A stretch of 64,000 nucleotides of DNA from JAKPUX01 sp035388125 (GCA_035388125.1 DAOOPF010000003.1:1-64000), one strand, 5' to 3'; positions 9,164 through 19,590 are shown, numbered from the stretch's first letter. Notes: a model not told the origin generated them from the sequence alone. Numbers and translations are program-made.

Positions 9164-10056
9164 CCTCCAGCCGCCGCCATCTGGAACCGTTGAAGGAGTG
9201 GCTCATCGAGCGATTTATCTGGCTCTGCGGTGTCAGTGCCATTTTTTTTGTCTTTGCCATCTTTGTTTTTGTCTTTCGCGAGGGGGCTGAATATTTCTTC
9301 AACGGATTCAAGGCCGGCGAATTTTTCAGCAGTATCGAATGGTATCCCACCTCGCGCACCCATGTGCGCTATGGCGCTCTGGCCCTGATCACCGGTACTT
9401 TCAGTGTCTCCTTTCTATCGATGTTCATCGCCGTCCCCTTCGGATTGGGGGCGGCTGTCTTCATCTCCGAGTTCTGTCCTCCCCGGCTCAAGGAGGGGCT
9501 CAAGATCGTCATCGAGCTTCTCGCCGCGATACCCTCTGTGGTATGGGGTTTCATCGGTCTGACCATCATGAACTCACTGATCGTCCAGCTCTTCAATGCC
9601 CCGCTCGGCCTCAATATGCTCAACGGCGCTATCATCCTGGCGCTGATGAGTGTGCCGATCATCGTCTCTATCGGCGAGGATGCCCTCAAGGCGGTCCCCG
9701 ATTCCTATCGTGAGGCGGCTCTGGCTCTGGGATGCACCCGCTGGCAGATGGTTTTCCGGGTGCTGCTGCCGGCTGCGCGCAACGGCCTTCTGGCTGCGGT
9801 GCTGCTTGGCATTGGCCGCGCGGTGGGTGAGACCATGGCGGTGCTGATGGCCACCGGCCATTCCATTCGAATCCCGCGTGGTGTGCTCGAACCGGTGCGC
9901 ACTCTGACGGCCACCATCGCCGCGGAGCTGGGCGAGGCTCCGGTCCATTCGGAGCACTACCAGGTGCTCTTCATCATCGGCATCCTTCTATTTACCATAA
10001 CCTTTGTCATCAATATCACCGCAGATTTGATTGTGCGCGGGATTGGCAAGAAATAG
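9160..10056 (+). CDS. pstC: Phosphate ABC transporter permease PstC
   Basis: The 298-residue inner-membrane permease has about six hydrophobic segments, beginning with a helix at about 20-45. The binding-protein-dependent transport signature EAALALGCTRWQMVFRVLLP marks the cytoplasmic coupling loop that docks onto PstB. It pairs with PstA to form the phosphate channel. The ATG at 9160 overlaps the pstS stop (ATGA), fixing the start; the frame extends upstream only inside pstS. The order S-C-A-B matches the classical pst operon. Confidence 0.92.
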   Translation: MTSSRRHLEPLKEWLIERFIWLCGVSAIFFVFAIFVFVFREGAEYFFNGFKAGEFFSSIEWYPTSRTHVRYGALALITGTFSVSFLSMFIAVPFGLGAAVFISEFCPPRLKEGLKIVIELLAAIPSVVWGFIGLTIMNSLIVQLFNAPLGLNMLNGAIILALMSVPIIVSIGEDALKAVPDSYREAALALGCTRWQMVFRVLLPAARNGLLAAVLLGIGRAVGETMAVLMATGHSIRIPRGVLEPVRTLTATIAAELGEAPVHSEHYQVLFIIGILLFTITFVINITADLIVRGIGKK

Positions 10057-10071
10057 CGGCGGAAGCGGAAA

Positions 10072-10949
<878 letters not shown>

Positions 10950-10956
<7 letters not shown>

Positions 10957-11710
10957 ATCAGCCGGTAAAAATAGAGGTGCGGGACCTGCATCTTTTCTAC
11001 AGGCAGCACGAAGCCCTGAAAGGAATCTCGTTCACTATTTTTCCCAACGAGATTTTCGGCATCATCGGGCCGGCGCAATCGGGAAAGACCAGCCTGCTAC
11101 GCGCGATCAATCGCACACTCGAGTTCACCCCGGGCACCCGCTACAGCGGTTCGATCACCGTTGACGGCCAGGAGGTTGGCAAGGTCAGAAATGTCTATGA
11201 ACTGCGGCGCAAGATCGGCATGGTCGCCCCGCTGCCGGTCGGCCTGCCCATGACGATCTATGACAATGTCGCCTTCGCTCCGCGCATGGGCGGCATGCGG
11301 CAAAAGGGGGAGATCGATGCCACCGTCGAGCAGTGCCTGCGCCAGGCGGCGCTGTGGGATGAGGTGAAAGACCGTCTGCATACTCTGGGGACCAACCTTT
11401 CGGGCGGGCAGCAGCAGCGGTTGACCATCGCGCGCGCACTCTCCCACCAGCCGGAGATCCTCTGTCTCGATGAGTTTTCCATCGCCATCGATCCGGTCTC
11501 GACGATGCGCATCGAGGAGGTGCTGAAAACGCTGCGGCAGCAGATGACCATCATCCTGGTCACCAATCTGGTTCAGCAGGCCCGCCGCCTCGCCGACCGC
11601 ACCATGTTCCTCTTCGAGGGCAAGATCATCGAGGTGGACCGCTCGGAGGTCATCTTTTCCAACAAACCGGCGCAGCAGAAAACCTACGATTACGTCAACG
11701 GGATTTTCGG

Positions 11711-11714
<4 letters not shown>
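10950..11714 (+). CDS. PstB-family ATPase 1, degenerate Q- and H-loops
   Basis: The 254-residue ABC ATPase starts at ATG 10950 inside the end of pstA. Walker A (GPAQSGKT, 40-47), Walker B with the catalytic glutamate (LDE, 173-175) and a canonical signature LSGGQ (150-154) are present. Two switch residues are not: the Q-loop Gln is Pro94 (MVAP where PstB has MVFQ) and the H-loop His is Asn206 (VTN where PstB has VTH). The D-loop is also altered. Alone it should hydrolyse ATP poorly. It is followed at once by a second PstB with complementary defects, so the two probably form an obligate heterodimer driving PstC-PstA. Confidence 0.86.
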
Positions 11715-12484
<770 letters not shown>

Positions 12485-12526
12485 TCGTCTTTCCCGTTTT
12501 GGCGGCAGCACTGGCAGGAGAGGAGA

Positions 12527-13276
12527 GTGGGATCAGAGAGCGAGGATGGTTGGTCGATGAAGCGCACAATGGAAATAATTTCTTCGGTATTCATCTGGAT
12601 TTTCGGCTTGGCGATCGCCGTGCCGGCGTTGCTGATGATCATCATCATGGCCATCCTGCTGCCGGTGCGCATTTATAACCGGCCGGGGCGGGCCCTGCTG
12701 CGGCTGATCATTCGCGTCTTCGGCGGTCGGGTTACTGCCGAGGGGGTGGAGAAGCTGGATCCGCAAAAAACCTATCTTTTCATGCCCAATCATGTCAGTC
12801 TATTTGATATCCCCCTGGTCGGCGGGATTATACCCAACTATGCCCGGGGTGTCGAGGCGGCGGAACATTTCAACTGGCCCCTGATCGGCTGGTTTGTGCG
12901 CAGCATTGGTAATATCCCGATCGAACGTTCGAGCATCCATTCCTCGTGGAGCAGCCTCGAGAAGGCTGCCAGCCAGATCCGCGGGGGCAAATCGATTATC
13001 ATCATGCCGGAGGGTACGCGCACACGTTCAGGCCGGTTGGGCAGTTTCAAAAAGCTGCCCTTTCGTCTGGCCCAGATCGCCGGGGTGGATATCGTCCCCA
13101 TCGGCCTCTCCGGTCTTTTCAGTTTCAAACCCAGAGATGGCTGGATCGTCAGGCCGGGTCCACTCAAGATGAAGGTGGGCGATCCCATCCCCTATGAACA
13201 GTTCAAGGAGTATGAACTGCAAAAGTTGAGCGATCTTGTTCATGACCGCATTGAGAGCCTGATCGAGTATCCATGA
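12527..13276 (+). CDS. plsC: 1-acyl-glycerol-3-phosphate acyltransferase (PlsC family)
   Basis: The 249-residue membrane acyltransferase adds the second acyl chain to lysophosphatidic acid in phospholipid synthesis. An N-terminal transmembrane segment (about 17-42) precedes the HX4D catalytic motif (NHVSLFD), the glycerol-phosphate-binding region and PEGTRTRSG, the family's motif III. The GTG at 12527 follows a strong AGGAGAGGAG sequence; ATG 12557 (residue 11) is an equally plausible start. It sits 42 bases after pstB2, so it is probably co-transcribed with phosphate genes, an unusual place for a lipid gene. Confidence 0.85.
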   Translation: MGSESEDGWSMKRTMEIISSVFIWIFGLAIAVPALLMIIIMAILLPVRIYNRPGRALLRLIIRVFGGRVTAEGVEKLDPQKTYLFMPNHVSLFDIPLVGGIIPNYARGVEAAEHFNWPLIGWFVRSIGNIPIERSSIHSSWSSLEKAASQIRGGKSIIIMPEGTRTRSGRLGSFKKLPFRLAQIAGVDIVPIGLSGLFSFKPRDGWIVRPGPLKMKVGDPIPYEQFKEYELQKLSDLVHDRIESLIEYP

Positions 13277-13333
13277 CCAGGGCTGCGGCGCCGCCGCGGT
13301 CTCCAGCACCGGATGTTATTCGGAGAGAATAAG

Positions 13334-13957
13334 ATGTTCAAGAGCCTGTTGCCGAAAGAGTATGCCTTCTTTGACAATTTTGCCGACCATGCCAGGATTG
13401 TGCAGGCGGCCAGCCAGGAGCTGCTGCGCCTGACGCGCAGTGAGGTGGATACCCAGGTGGGGATCCAGGCGATCAAGAACTGGGAGCACGAGGCCGATGA
13501 TATCACCCATCGCTGCATCGATGCCCTGAACCGCACCTTCATTACCCCGATCGACCGACCGGATATTCTGCGCCTGATCAAGAACATGGATGATGTGCTG
13601 GACTGCATCGACGCCGCGGTGATCCGCATGGGTCTGTATGACATCCGCATCATGCGTGAGGAGGCGATCGCCATGGGGGAGATACTTTTACGATGTTCGG
13701 AGGAGATCCTCCAGGCGGTGATAGAACTGCGCGATCTGAAGAACCAGGAGAGCATTAACAAAAGATGCATGACCATCCATCATCTGGAGCATGAAGGGGA
13801 TCAGGTTCTGCGCGCCGCCCTGCAGCGCCTGTTCAAGGAAGAGGATGCCGTGCTGATCATCAAGTGGAAGGATATTTTTGAACGGCTGGAAAAGTCGACC
13901 GACCGGGCGGACACGGTGGCGGTCATCATCGAGGGTATTGTCATTTCTGCGAGCTAA
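13334..13957 (+). CDS. DUF47 family protein (PiT accessory/regulator)
   Basis: The 207-residue, all-helical protein belongs to the DUF47 (PhoU_div) family, distant relatives of PhoU usually found beside PiT phosphate permeases and thought to regulate them. Recognisable features are NWEHEADDITHRC and the mirrored HHLEHEGDQVLR, the paired acidic motifs of the PhoU fold, and a C-terminal EKSTDRADTVA. The start at ATG 13334 has GGAGAATAAG just upstream; an in-frame ATG at 13313 lacks an SD sequence. The PiT gene follows 36 bases later. Confidence 0.88.
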   Translation: MFKSLLPKEYAFFDNFADHARIVQAASQELLRLTRSEVDTQVGIQAIKNWEHEADDITHRCIDALNRTFITPIDRPDILRLIKNMDDVLDCIDAAVIRMGLYDIRIMREEAIAMGEILLRCSEEILQAVIELRDLKNQESINKRCMTIHHLEHEGDQVLRAALQRLFKEEDAVLIIKWKDIFERLEKSTDRADTVAVIIEGIVISAS

Positions 13958-13993
13958 CCCCTCCACTTGGCTGATCTAACGGAAAGAAAGAAA

Positions 13994-15025
13994 ATGAGTC
14001 TGACCTGGATCGTCGTTATCCTGACCGTGGCGGTTGCACTGATCTTTGACACCATCAACGGTTTTCATGATTCGGCCAATTCCATAGCGACCGTCGTTTC
14101 AACCCGGGTACTCTCACCGCGCAACGCTGTTATCTGGGCGGCGTTTTTTAATTTTATCGCCATGTTTATTTTTGTGCCCCGGGTGGCGGACACGGTCTCC
14201 AAAATAGTCCGCATCCAGTCCGGTGATCCGGCGTTCGTTTATGTGGTTCTGGCCGGGCTCATCGGTGCCATTGTCTGGGATGTGCTCACCTGGTGGCTGG
14301 GGCTGCCGACCAGCTCTTCGCACGCTCTTATCGGCGGCTTCGCCGGGGCCGGCATCGCTTTCCAGGGGACGGCGGTGATCCGCTGGGACAAGATCTGGGC
14401 GACCGTTCAGTTCATCCCGCTCTCGCCTCTCATCGGCCTGGTTCTCGGTTTTGTGATCATGATCGCGGTCTACTGGCTCTTTCGCCGGTGGCGGCCTTAC
14501 GACGTCGACAAGCTTTTCCGCAAGGGGCAGCTGGTTTCGGCCGCACTCTATTCCCTCGGCCACGGCGGCAACGATGCCCAGAAGACCATGGGGCTCATCG
14601 TCGCACTGCTCGTGGCCGCCGGGGCCCTCGACGTGGACACCCAGCTCTCCCTGCTGGATTCGCGCACTGCCTGGATCATTCTGAGCTGCCACGCCGCCAT
14701 GGCTCTGGGTACGGCGATGGGGGGATGGCGCATCGTCAAGACCATGGGGATGAAGCTGACCAAGCTCAAGCCGGTGCACGGGTTCTGCGCCGAGACTTCG
14801 GGCGCCATTACGATTTTTTTCGCCACCCATTGGGGCATTCCCGTTTCAACCACTCATACCATTGCCGGAGCCATCGTCGGGGTGGGCTCGACCACCCACG
14901 CCTCGAGCATCAAATGGGGGGTTGCAATGCGCATCGTCATCTCCTGGCTGGTCACCATTCCCTTCTCGGCCCTGACGGCCGCCCTTGCTTTTTGGCTTAT
15001 AAGACTGCTGAACCCCGCGTTCTAA
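13994..15025 (+). CDS. pit: Inorganic phosphate transporter, PiT family
   Basis: The 343-residue permease has around ten hydrophobic segments and the two duplicated PiT signatures: GFHDSANSIATVVSTR near the N-terminus and GHGGNDAQKTMG in the second half. PiT proteins import phosphate, usually as a metal-phosphate complex with protons, with lower affinity than Pst. The start at ATG 13994 follows GGAAAGAAAGAAA. It forms a transcription unit with the DUF47 gene and ends right before a strong bidirectional terminator. Confidence 0.92.
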   Translation: MSLTWIVVILTVAVALIFDTINGFHDSANSIATVVSTRVLSPRNAVIWAAFFNFIAMFIFVPRVADTVSKIVRIQSGDPAFVYVVLAGLIGAIVWDVLTWWLGLPTSSSHALIGGFAGAGIAFQGTAVIRWDKIWATVQFIPLSPLIGLVLGFVIMIAVYWLFRRWRPYDVDKLFRKGQLVSAALYSLGHGGNDAQKTMGLIVALLVAAGALDVDTQLSLLDSRTAWIILSCHAAMALGTAMGGWRIVKTMGMKLTKLKPVHGFCAETSGAITIFFATHWGIPVSTTHTIAGAIVGVGSTTHASSIKWGVAMRIVISWLVTIPFSALTAALAFWLIRLLNPAF

Positions 15026-15029
15026 AAAA

Positions 15030-15062
15030 AAAGCCCTGACAATTTGATTGTCAGGGCTTTTC
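15030..15062. terminator. Bidirectional intrinsic terminator
   Basis: An 11-bp perfect stem AGCCCTGACAA/TTGTCAGGGCT (15032-15042 and 15048-15058) with a 5-base loop has an A tract on the left and TTTTCT on the right. It can end both the rightward pit transcript and the leftward cold-shock transcript. Confidence 0.9.
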
Positions 15063-15076
15063 TCTTTATGGATTAA

Positions 15077-15277
15077 TCAAACTTTAGTCACCTGTATCGC
15101 TTGCGGTCCCTTCTGAGTTTCTTCGACTTCGAATTCGACGGCATCGCCCCCGTTCAGGGAGCGGAACCCGTCACCAACGATGCCCGAAAAGTGGACAAAG
15201 ATATCACCGCCAGACTCACGCGTGATAAACCCGTAACCTTTGGACGTATTGAACCACTTTACCGTTCCTCGTTCCAT
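15077..15277 (-). CDS. Cold-shock protein, CspA family
   Basis: The 66-residue protein is a single cold-shock domain that binds single-stranded nucleic acid and melts RNA structure. The start MERGTVKWFN, RNP1 KGYGFITRE and RNP2 DIFVHFSGI are all canonical, and the length is typical. The start ATG at 15277 has AAAGGG about 9 bases upstream; the frame is open 45 bases further but that extension has no family similarity. The leader carries a palindrome followed by T residues (15295-15319), which may have a regulatory role. Confidence 0.93.
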   Translation of the reverse strand: MERGTVKWFNTSKGYGFITRESGGDIFVHFSGIVGDGFRSLNGGDAVEFEVEETQKGPQAIQVTKV

Positions 15278-15635
15278 AATTACAGCCCTTTCTGAAAAAA
15301 GTGTACATGCTGCGTACACCACAACGGCCGACTTGTGCAGCGTAAACAGAACCCGGACAGGTCGGTGTTTACAGCGTGTCTAGCGGGTGCGGAAAGGTCC
15401 CTCATCACGATCGGCACCGGGGGCACCGCTCGGTGTACATCAAACACTCATAAATTTATTGCAAATGTTGGCAAAATGCAAGTATTTTAAACAATTTTCC
15501 GCAGAGAGGGCTTTCGCTCCCCGCCGGAGAGCGGTGACAGGAGCATCGCAAAGAAAGTGCTTGCTTCCAGCCCGGGAATTGACTATCTTGTAATAGATAT
15601 CAAAATGATATCATAAAAATATTACGGAGGATGCC
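15278..15635. other. Divergent intergenic region between cspA-like and SPFH genes
   Basis: These 358 bases are AT-richer on the right side and contain no convincing gene; the 68-residue rightward frame in it (15387-15593) has no SD sequence or family resemblance. It holds the palindrome GTGTAC-N7-GTACAC near the cold-shock gene and two copies of GATATC (15596-15612) just upstream of the SPFH gene. TTGACT at 15579-15584 is a possible -35 box but has no well-spaced -10 partner. Confidence 0.5.
15295..15319 (-). promoter_or_regulatory. Palindrome plus T tract in the cold-shock gene leader
   Basis: On the minus strand GTGTAC-N7-GTACAC (15319-15301) is followed directly by TTTTTT, about 20 bases before the cold-shock start codon. 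It could be an operator or a weak attenuator/thermosensing hairpin; the 6-bp stem is short. Confidence 0.35.
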
Positions 15636-16517
15636 ATGTTTCGTGAGAAAAAGACGGTTCAACTGAACGGCTGGGTCGTCCTGCCGCTCCTCATCGCGGC
15701 CATCATTGCCACGGTCTACGCTTGTGTCCTGAGTGTGCAGTCCATTTCCAGCCATGGCGGTTCACCAGTCGGATTTGTGCTCTGGTCTCTTCTACTTGCG
15801 CTGGAGTTTTTCATGATTCACGGATTCTTCACACTCGAACCTAACGAGGCGGCCGTCCTGCTGCTGCTGGGCAAGTATATGGGGACGGAGAAGACGAGCG
15901 GATTCCGCTATACCAATCCTCTCTACCGCCGCAAGTACATCTCGCTGCGAGTACGCAATTTCGATGGTGAGATTCTCAAGGTCAACGACAATCGCGGCAA
16001 TCCCATCGAGATCTCCGTGATCGTGGTCTGGAGGGTGAACGACACGGCGCAGGCTCTTTTCGAGGTTCAGCATTATGAAGAGTATGTACGCATGCAATCG
16101 GAATCCGCCGTGCGTCATCTGGCCACCCAGTATCCCTATGACGCCCATGAACCCGGGGAGGTGAGTCTGCGCGCTTCGCTCGATGAGATCTCCGACGGCC
16201 TGGGCAAGGAGATCCAGGCGCGGGTGGAGCGCGCGGGTGTGATTGTGGACGAGGCGCGTCTCAACCATTTGGCCTATGCTCAGGAGATCGCTTCGGCGAT
16301 GCTGCAGCGGCAGCAGGCGGAAGCGATCATTGCTGCGCGGCAAAAGATCGTTGACGGAGCGGTAGGGATGGTGCAAATGGCCCTGGCCCGTCTGAATGAA
16401 GAGGGGGTGCTCGAGCTGGATGAGGAGCGCAAGGCGAGCATGGTCAGCAATTTGATGGTGGTGCTGTGCGGTGAGCGGGCGGTGATGCCCGTGCTGAATA
16501 CCGGCTCGCTTTATTAG
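15636..16517 (+). CDS. SPFH-domain membrane protein (stomatin/prohibitin-like)
   Basis: The 293-residue protein has two hydrophobic segments near the N-terminus (about 12-32 and 45-65) followed by an SPFH/band-7 domain starting near FTLEPNEAAVLLLLGKY. A helical region with AQEIASAMLQRQQAEAIIAARQKIVDGA matches the eukaryotic-like SPFH subgroup. Such proteins form membrane-bound oligomers linked to membrane microdomains or stress. ATTACGGAGG lies just upstream of the ATG. A short ribbon-helix-helix gene follows 12 bases later, an arrangement often seen for this subgroup; partner and exact job are unknown. Confidence 0.85.
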   Translation: MFREKKTVQLNGWVVLPLLIAAIIATVYACVLSVQSISSHGGSPVGFVLWSLLLALEFFMIHGFFTLEPNEAAVLLLLGKYMGTEKTSGFRYTNPLYRRKYISLRVRNFDGEILKVNDNRGNPIEISVIVVWRVNDTAQALFEVQHYEEYVRMQSESAVRHLATQYPYDAHEPGEVSLRASLDEISDGLGKEIQARVERAGVIVDEARLNHLAYAQEIASAMLQRQQAEAIIAARQKIVDGAVGMVQMALARLNEEGVLELDEERKASMVSNLMVVLCGERAVMPVLNTGSLY

Positions 16518-16529
16518 GATCGGACAGGA

Positions 16530-16745
16530 ATGGCGGAAAAGAAGTCAATTTTACTGCGCATCGATCCGCTTCTCTGGGCGGAGCTGCAGCGCTGGGCGGA
16601 CGACGAGCTGCGCAGTCTGAACGGACAGATCGAGTGGATTCTGCGGGAGGCGATACGGCAGCGCAGAAAGGGCCTTCCCCTGCCCTCTGCAGAAGAAGGG
16701 GCTCAGGGTGTGCCGGAAAGCGAGAGCGAGAATGAGCATGAATGA
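16530..16745 (+). CDS. Small ribbon-helix-helix (Arc-like) protein
   Basis: The 71-residue protein begins with a short strand, KSILLRIDPLLW, then two helices (ELQRWADDELRSLNGQIEW and ILREAIRQRRKG), the Arc/MetJ ribbon-helix-helix pattern of small dimeric DNA-binding proteins. The tail is acidic and probably disordered. It follows the SPFH gene by 12 bases and its end overlaps the start of the HI0933-type flavoprotein. It may autoregulate this small operon, though Arc-like proteins next to SPFH genes have no proven role that I can cite. Confidence 0.75.
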   Translation: MAEKKSILLRIDPLLWAELQRWADDELRSLNGQIEWILREAIRQRRKGLPLPSAEEGAQGVPESESENEHE

Positions 16746-17952
16746 AAAGGCTCCTCTGATCGGAATAGTCGGGGCCGGGCCGGCCGGTATGATGGCCGCC
16801 CTGCAGGCGGCAAGATCCGGCGGCAGGGTGGTATTATTTGATTCCAACCGGATGGTGGGACGCAAGCTGTCGGTCACGGGCAACGGGCGCTGCAATATCA
16901 CCAACAGCCGGATTGACCCGTTCCGTTACGTGTGCGCCAGCACCCCTTTTATCGAGCAAGTGCTGGCGGGTTTTGGCCATGCGGAACTCGTCGCCTTTCT
17001 GGAGAGCATTGCGGTACCGCTCCTGGTCATGGAAGATGGCTGGTGTTATCCACGTTCGGGCTCTGCAGCGGCCGTAGTCGCGGCCTTTTCGGCCGCGCTG
17101 GAGCTTGCGGGCGTCGACGTGCATCTCGGTGAACCGGTGCGCACTTTTGTGCCCGTGGAAGGCGGCTGGATGGTGGCCGGGCGGGAGGAGTACCGCTTCG
17201 ATCGCGTGATCGTGGCTTCGGGGGGGCAGGCGCAGCCGAAGCTGGGTGCTCGGGGAGAGCTTTTTCCGCAGCTGGAGCGTCTCGGCCATACGGTTATAGC
17301 CGCCCGGCCGGGGCTGGCGCCGATTGCGGCCGACATGCGCCGGCTGCACAAACTGCAAGGAGTGCGGATGGATGCCGGCCTTCAGCTCTGGCGGGGGAGA
17401 GTATTGGTGGGGCAGAGCGCGGGCAACGTGATTTTTTCACAGTGGGGGGTGAACGGACCGGCCGCGATGGATCTCAGCCATTTTGTCGGCGGGCCGGAGG
17501 GGGGGAATCTTGAACTCTCGGTCAATTTCATCGCCGGCGCGGAGCCGCTCATGCAGGAGCTGCTGCAGCGTTTTGCGGGATCGGATTGGCCGGTCGGGGT
17601 GCTCCTCTCCGGTTTGGTGCCGCCCAAGGTGGCCCATTACATCGTCCAGAGCTGCGGTCTGGCGGCGGAGGCGACGATGAGCGTGCTCGGCGATCGGGAA
17701 AAAGCGGAGATCTGGCGTTCCCTGTGCGATACCCGTGTTCAGGTCAAGGGGACGCGCGGTTTTGAAGTCGCCCAGGTTTCTGCGGGTGGAATTCCGGTCA
17801 GTGAGGTTGACGCCCGGACCCTGGCTTCGCGACGGATGGACGCTCTCTTCCTGGCCGGCGAGGTTCTGGATGTGATCGGACCCTGCGGTGGATACAATCT
17901 GCAATTCGCCTTCAGTACGGGAGCTTTGGCGGGGCGTGCGGCCGCCGGCTAG
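16732..17952 (+). CDS. HI0933/BaiN-family NAD(P)/FAD-dependent oxidoreductase
   Basis: The 406-residue flavoprotein has an N-terminal Rossmann FAD motif GIVGAGPAGMMAA, the family-specific GRKLSVTGNGRCNITN, and a C-terminal second FAD segment ending GPCGGYNLQFAFSTG. These define the HI0933-like (aminoacetone oxidase/BaiN) family, whose members are thought to reduce or oxidise small organic substrates; the substrate here is unknown. The start is taken at ATG 16732; ATG 16738 is also possible. It overlaps the RHH gene and meets the convergent GNAT gene tail to tail with a 4-base overlap. Confidence 0.82.
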   Translation: MSMNEKAPLIGIVGAGPAGMMAALQAARSGGRVVLFDSNRMVGRKLSVTGNGRCNITNSRIDPFRYVCASTPFIEQVLAGFGHAELVAFLESIAVPLLVMEDGWCYPRSGSAAAVVAAFSAALELAGVDVHLGEPVRTFVPVEGGWMVAGREEYRFDRVIVASGGQAQPKLGARGELFPQLERLGHTVIAARPGLAPIAADMRRLHKLQGVRMDAGLQLWRGRVLVGQSAGNVIFSQWGVNGPAAMDLSHFVGGPEGGNLELSVNFIAGAEPLMQELLQRFAGSDWPVGVLLSGLVPPKVAHYIVQSCGLAAEATMSVLGDREKAEIWRSLCDTRVQVKGTRGFEVAQVSAGGIPVSEVDARTLASRRMDALFLAGEVLDVIGPCGGYNLQFAFSTGALAGRAAAG

Positions 17953-18455
17953 CTCCGCTCTCCGGCGAGGCTTTTCAGGGCGGATTCATCCAGCCGGTAG
18001 ACGGTCCACTCATCCATGGCTTTCGCGCCGAGTTTGAGATAGAAATCGATGGCCGGCTGGTTCCAGTTCAGCACGGACCATTCCATTCTTCCACACCCCT
18101 TTGCGCGCGCGATTTTTACCAGTTCCATAAAGAGGGCTTTGCCGTAGCCGCCGCCGCGCTCGTCGGGCCGGACAAAGAGATCTTCGAGGAAGAGAGAGGG
18201 TTTGCCGGTGAAGGTCGAGTAGGTGAAGAAATAGAGGGCGAATCCAACCGCATGGTTACCGGCTCCTTTTTCGCAGAGCAGGGCGCGGAAGTAGGGATCG
18301 GGACCAAAGCCGGTTGCGAGCATGGCCTCTTCGGTATTGGCGACCGCGTGCGAGAGTTTTTCATATTCCGCGATGCCATGGATAAGTTCCAGCAGGGTAG
18401 GCACATCCGCGGCCGTGGCGGGACGAATTTTATAGTCCGCATCTTGCGAAGGCAT
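17949..18455 (-). CDS. GNAT-family N-acetyltransferase (diamine acetyltransferase-like)
   Basis: The 168-residue protein has the GNAT fold with the acetyl-CoA loop RPDERGGGYGKAL and the following MEWSVLNWNQPAIDFY, a pattern typical of spermidine/spermine and other diamine acetyltransferases. LFLEDLFV before the CoA loop also fits that subgroup. The start at 18455 has AGGAACAGATC upstream, better than the in-frame ATG at 18482. A terminator separates it from the parvulin gene upstream, so it is probably transcribed on its own. The amine substrate is an inference. Confidence 0.82.
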   Translation of the reverse strand: MPSQDADYKIRPATAADVPTLLELIHGIAEYEKLSHAVANTEEAMLATGFGPDPYFRALLCEKGAGNHAVGFALYFFTYSTFTGKPSLFLEDLFVRPDERGGGYGKALFMELVKIARAKGCGRMEWSVLNWNQPAIDFYLKLGAKAMDEWTVYRLDESALKSLAGERS

Positions 18456-18487
18456 GATCTGTTCCTGAGCGAATGAGGGCATTAACT

Positions 18488-18523
18488 AAAAGGCTCCGGC
18501 CCCATGAGGGACCGGAGCCTTTT
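18488..18523. terminator. Intrinsic terminator, probably for the parvulin gene
   Basis: A 12-bp stem AAAAGGCTCCGG/CCGGAGCCTTTT (18488-18499 and 18512-18523) with a 12-base loop is symmetric enough to work on both strands. It lies downstream of the leftward parvulin gene and just upstream of the GNAT gene. Confidence 0.85.
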
Positions 18524-18557
18524 AACGTTCAATAAGCGGAGTGGAGCGTCTGAGGGA

Positions 18558-19565
18558 TCAGACGAAAATTTCGTAGCCGGAATCCTTTTTCAGCTTTTCG
18601 ACGATCGAGCTGTTGAGGTCGCGGCGCTTGCTGCGCAGCATCTGCTGTTCCAGTTCGCTTTTGACCTCCTCGAAAGGACGGGTCTCTTTTTTGCGGTCGA
18701 CGACCTGGAGGATATGGAAGCCGTACTGGGTTTCGATGATATCAGAGATGCCGCCGACAGGGACGGAGAAAGCGGCATCTTCGAACGGTTTTACCATGTG
18801 GCCTTTCGGGAAGTTTTCATAGAGGCCGCCGCTGTTTTTGGAGCCGGGGTCTTCAGTGTTTTCGGTGGCCAGGGTGGCAAAGTCCTCACCCGCTTTGGCG
18901 CGCTGGAGCAGCGCTTCCATCTTCTGGCGGACCTCCGCCTTGCCGGCTTCATCCTTGCCCTGGGTCATGAGCAGGATGTGGCGGACGCTGGCGGTCTTGT
19001 CCTGATTGTAGGCCTGCTTGAGGTCATCATCCGTCACCTTCACTTCGCTGTAGAGTTTATCGAAGTATTTGCGGATGATCATCTCGCGTTCGATGTCGGT
19101 TTTAACGGTCTCGATGCTGATGGCGTCGCTGCCAATACGCTGCAGGAAAGCCTCTTCACCGCCGTTTTGGGTGTAGATGAACTGCAGGGTGCTGTCGACC
19201 TGGGCGGGGGTGATGACGACGCCGGCCTTTTTTGCACCTTCCAGCAGGAGGTTGCGTTCGCCCATGCGCTCAATGTTCACTTTAAGAAAGTCGGGGAGGC
19301 GTTTGGGATCGAGGGTCTTGATCTGGTCGATATTCTTGCCCATGGCCAGCTGCATTTCGGTGAAGAAACTGCCCGGAGTGATCTGGAAATATTTGCATTT
19401 GACCAGGGTTTTGTTCGCATCGGGATCGACAGCAGGATAGGATTTGGCGAGTTCCATGGCCAAGTCGTAGATGGGCGTTCCTTTTTCCAGCTTCAATCCC
19501 TTCGGGCTGCCGCAGCTGGAGGCGACCAGGGCTGTAAAGAGCGCCGCGATGATGAATCTGCGCAT
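18558..19565 (-). CDS. Parvulin-type peptidyl-prolyl isomerase lipoprotein (SurA/PrsA-like)
   Basis: The 335-residue protein has a lipoprotein signal with Cys18 (LVASSC), a helical SurA-N-like chaperone region (about 60-185) and one PpiC rotamase domain (about 192-292) with VRHILLM, SGGLYENFPKGHMVKPFEDAAF and YGFHILQV. It should assist folding of exported or outer-membrane proteins in the periplasm. AAGGAG lies 7 bases before the ATG. The assembly gap begins 25 bases upstream of the start, so the promoter region and any upstream neighbour are lost. Confidence 0.9.
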   Translation of the reverse strand: MRRFIIAALFTALVASSCGSPKGLKLEKGTPIYDLAMELAKSYPAVDPDANKTLVKCKYFQITPGSFFTEMQLAMGKNIDQIKTLDPKRLPDFLKVNIERMGERNLLLEGAKKAGVVITPAQVDSTLQFIYTQNGGEEAFLQRIGSDAISIETVKTDIEREMIIRKYFDKLYSEVKVTDDDLKQAYNQDKTASVRHILLMTQGKDEAGKAEVRQKMEALLQRAKAGEDFATLATENTEDPGSKNSGGLYENFPKGHMVKPFEDAAFSVPVGGISDIIETQYGFHILQVVDRKKETRPFEEVKSELEQQMLRSKRRDLNSSIVEKLKKDSGYEIFV

Positions 19566-19590
19566 GAGCTTCTCCTTATTTGTTTAAGAC

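Noticed and set aside
15387..15593. 68-codon frame in the cspA-SPFH intergenic region
   Set aside because: No SD sequence, no similarity, and it covers the likely promoter region.
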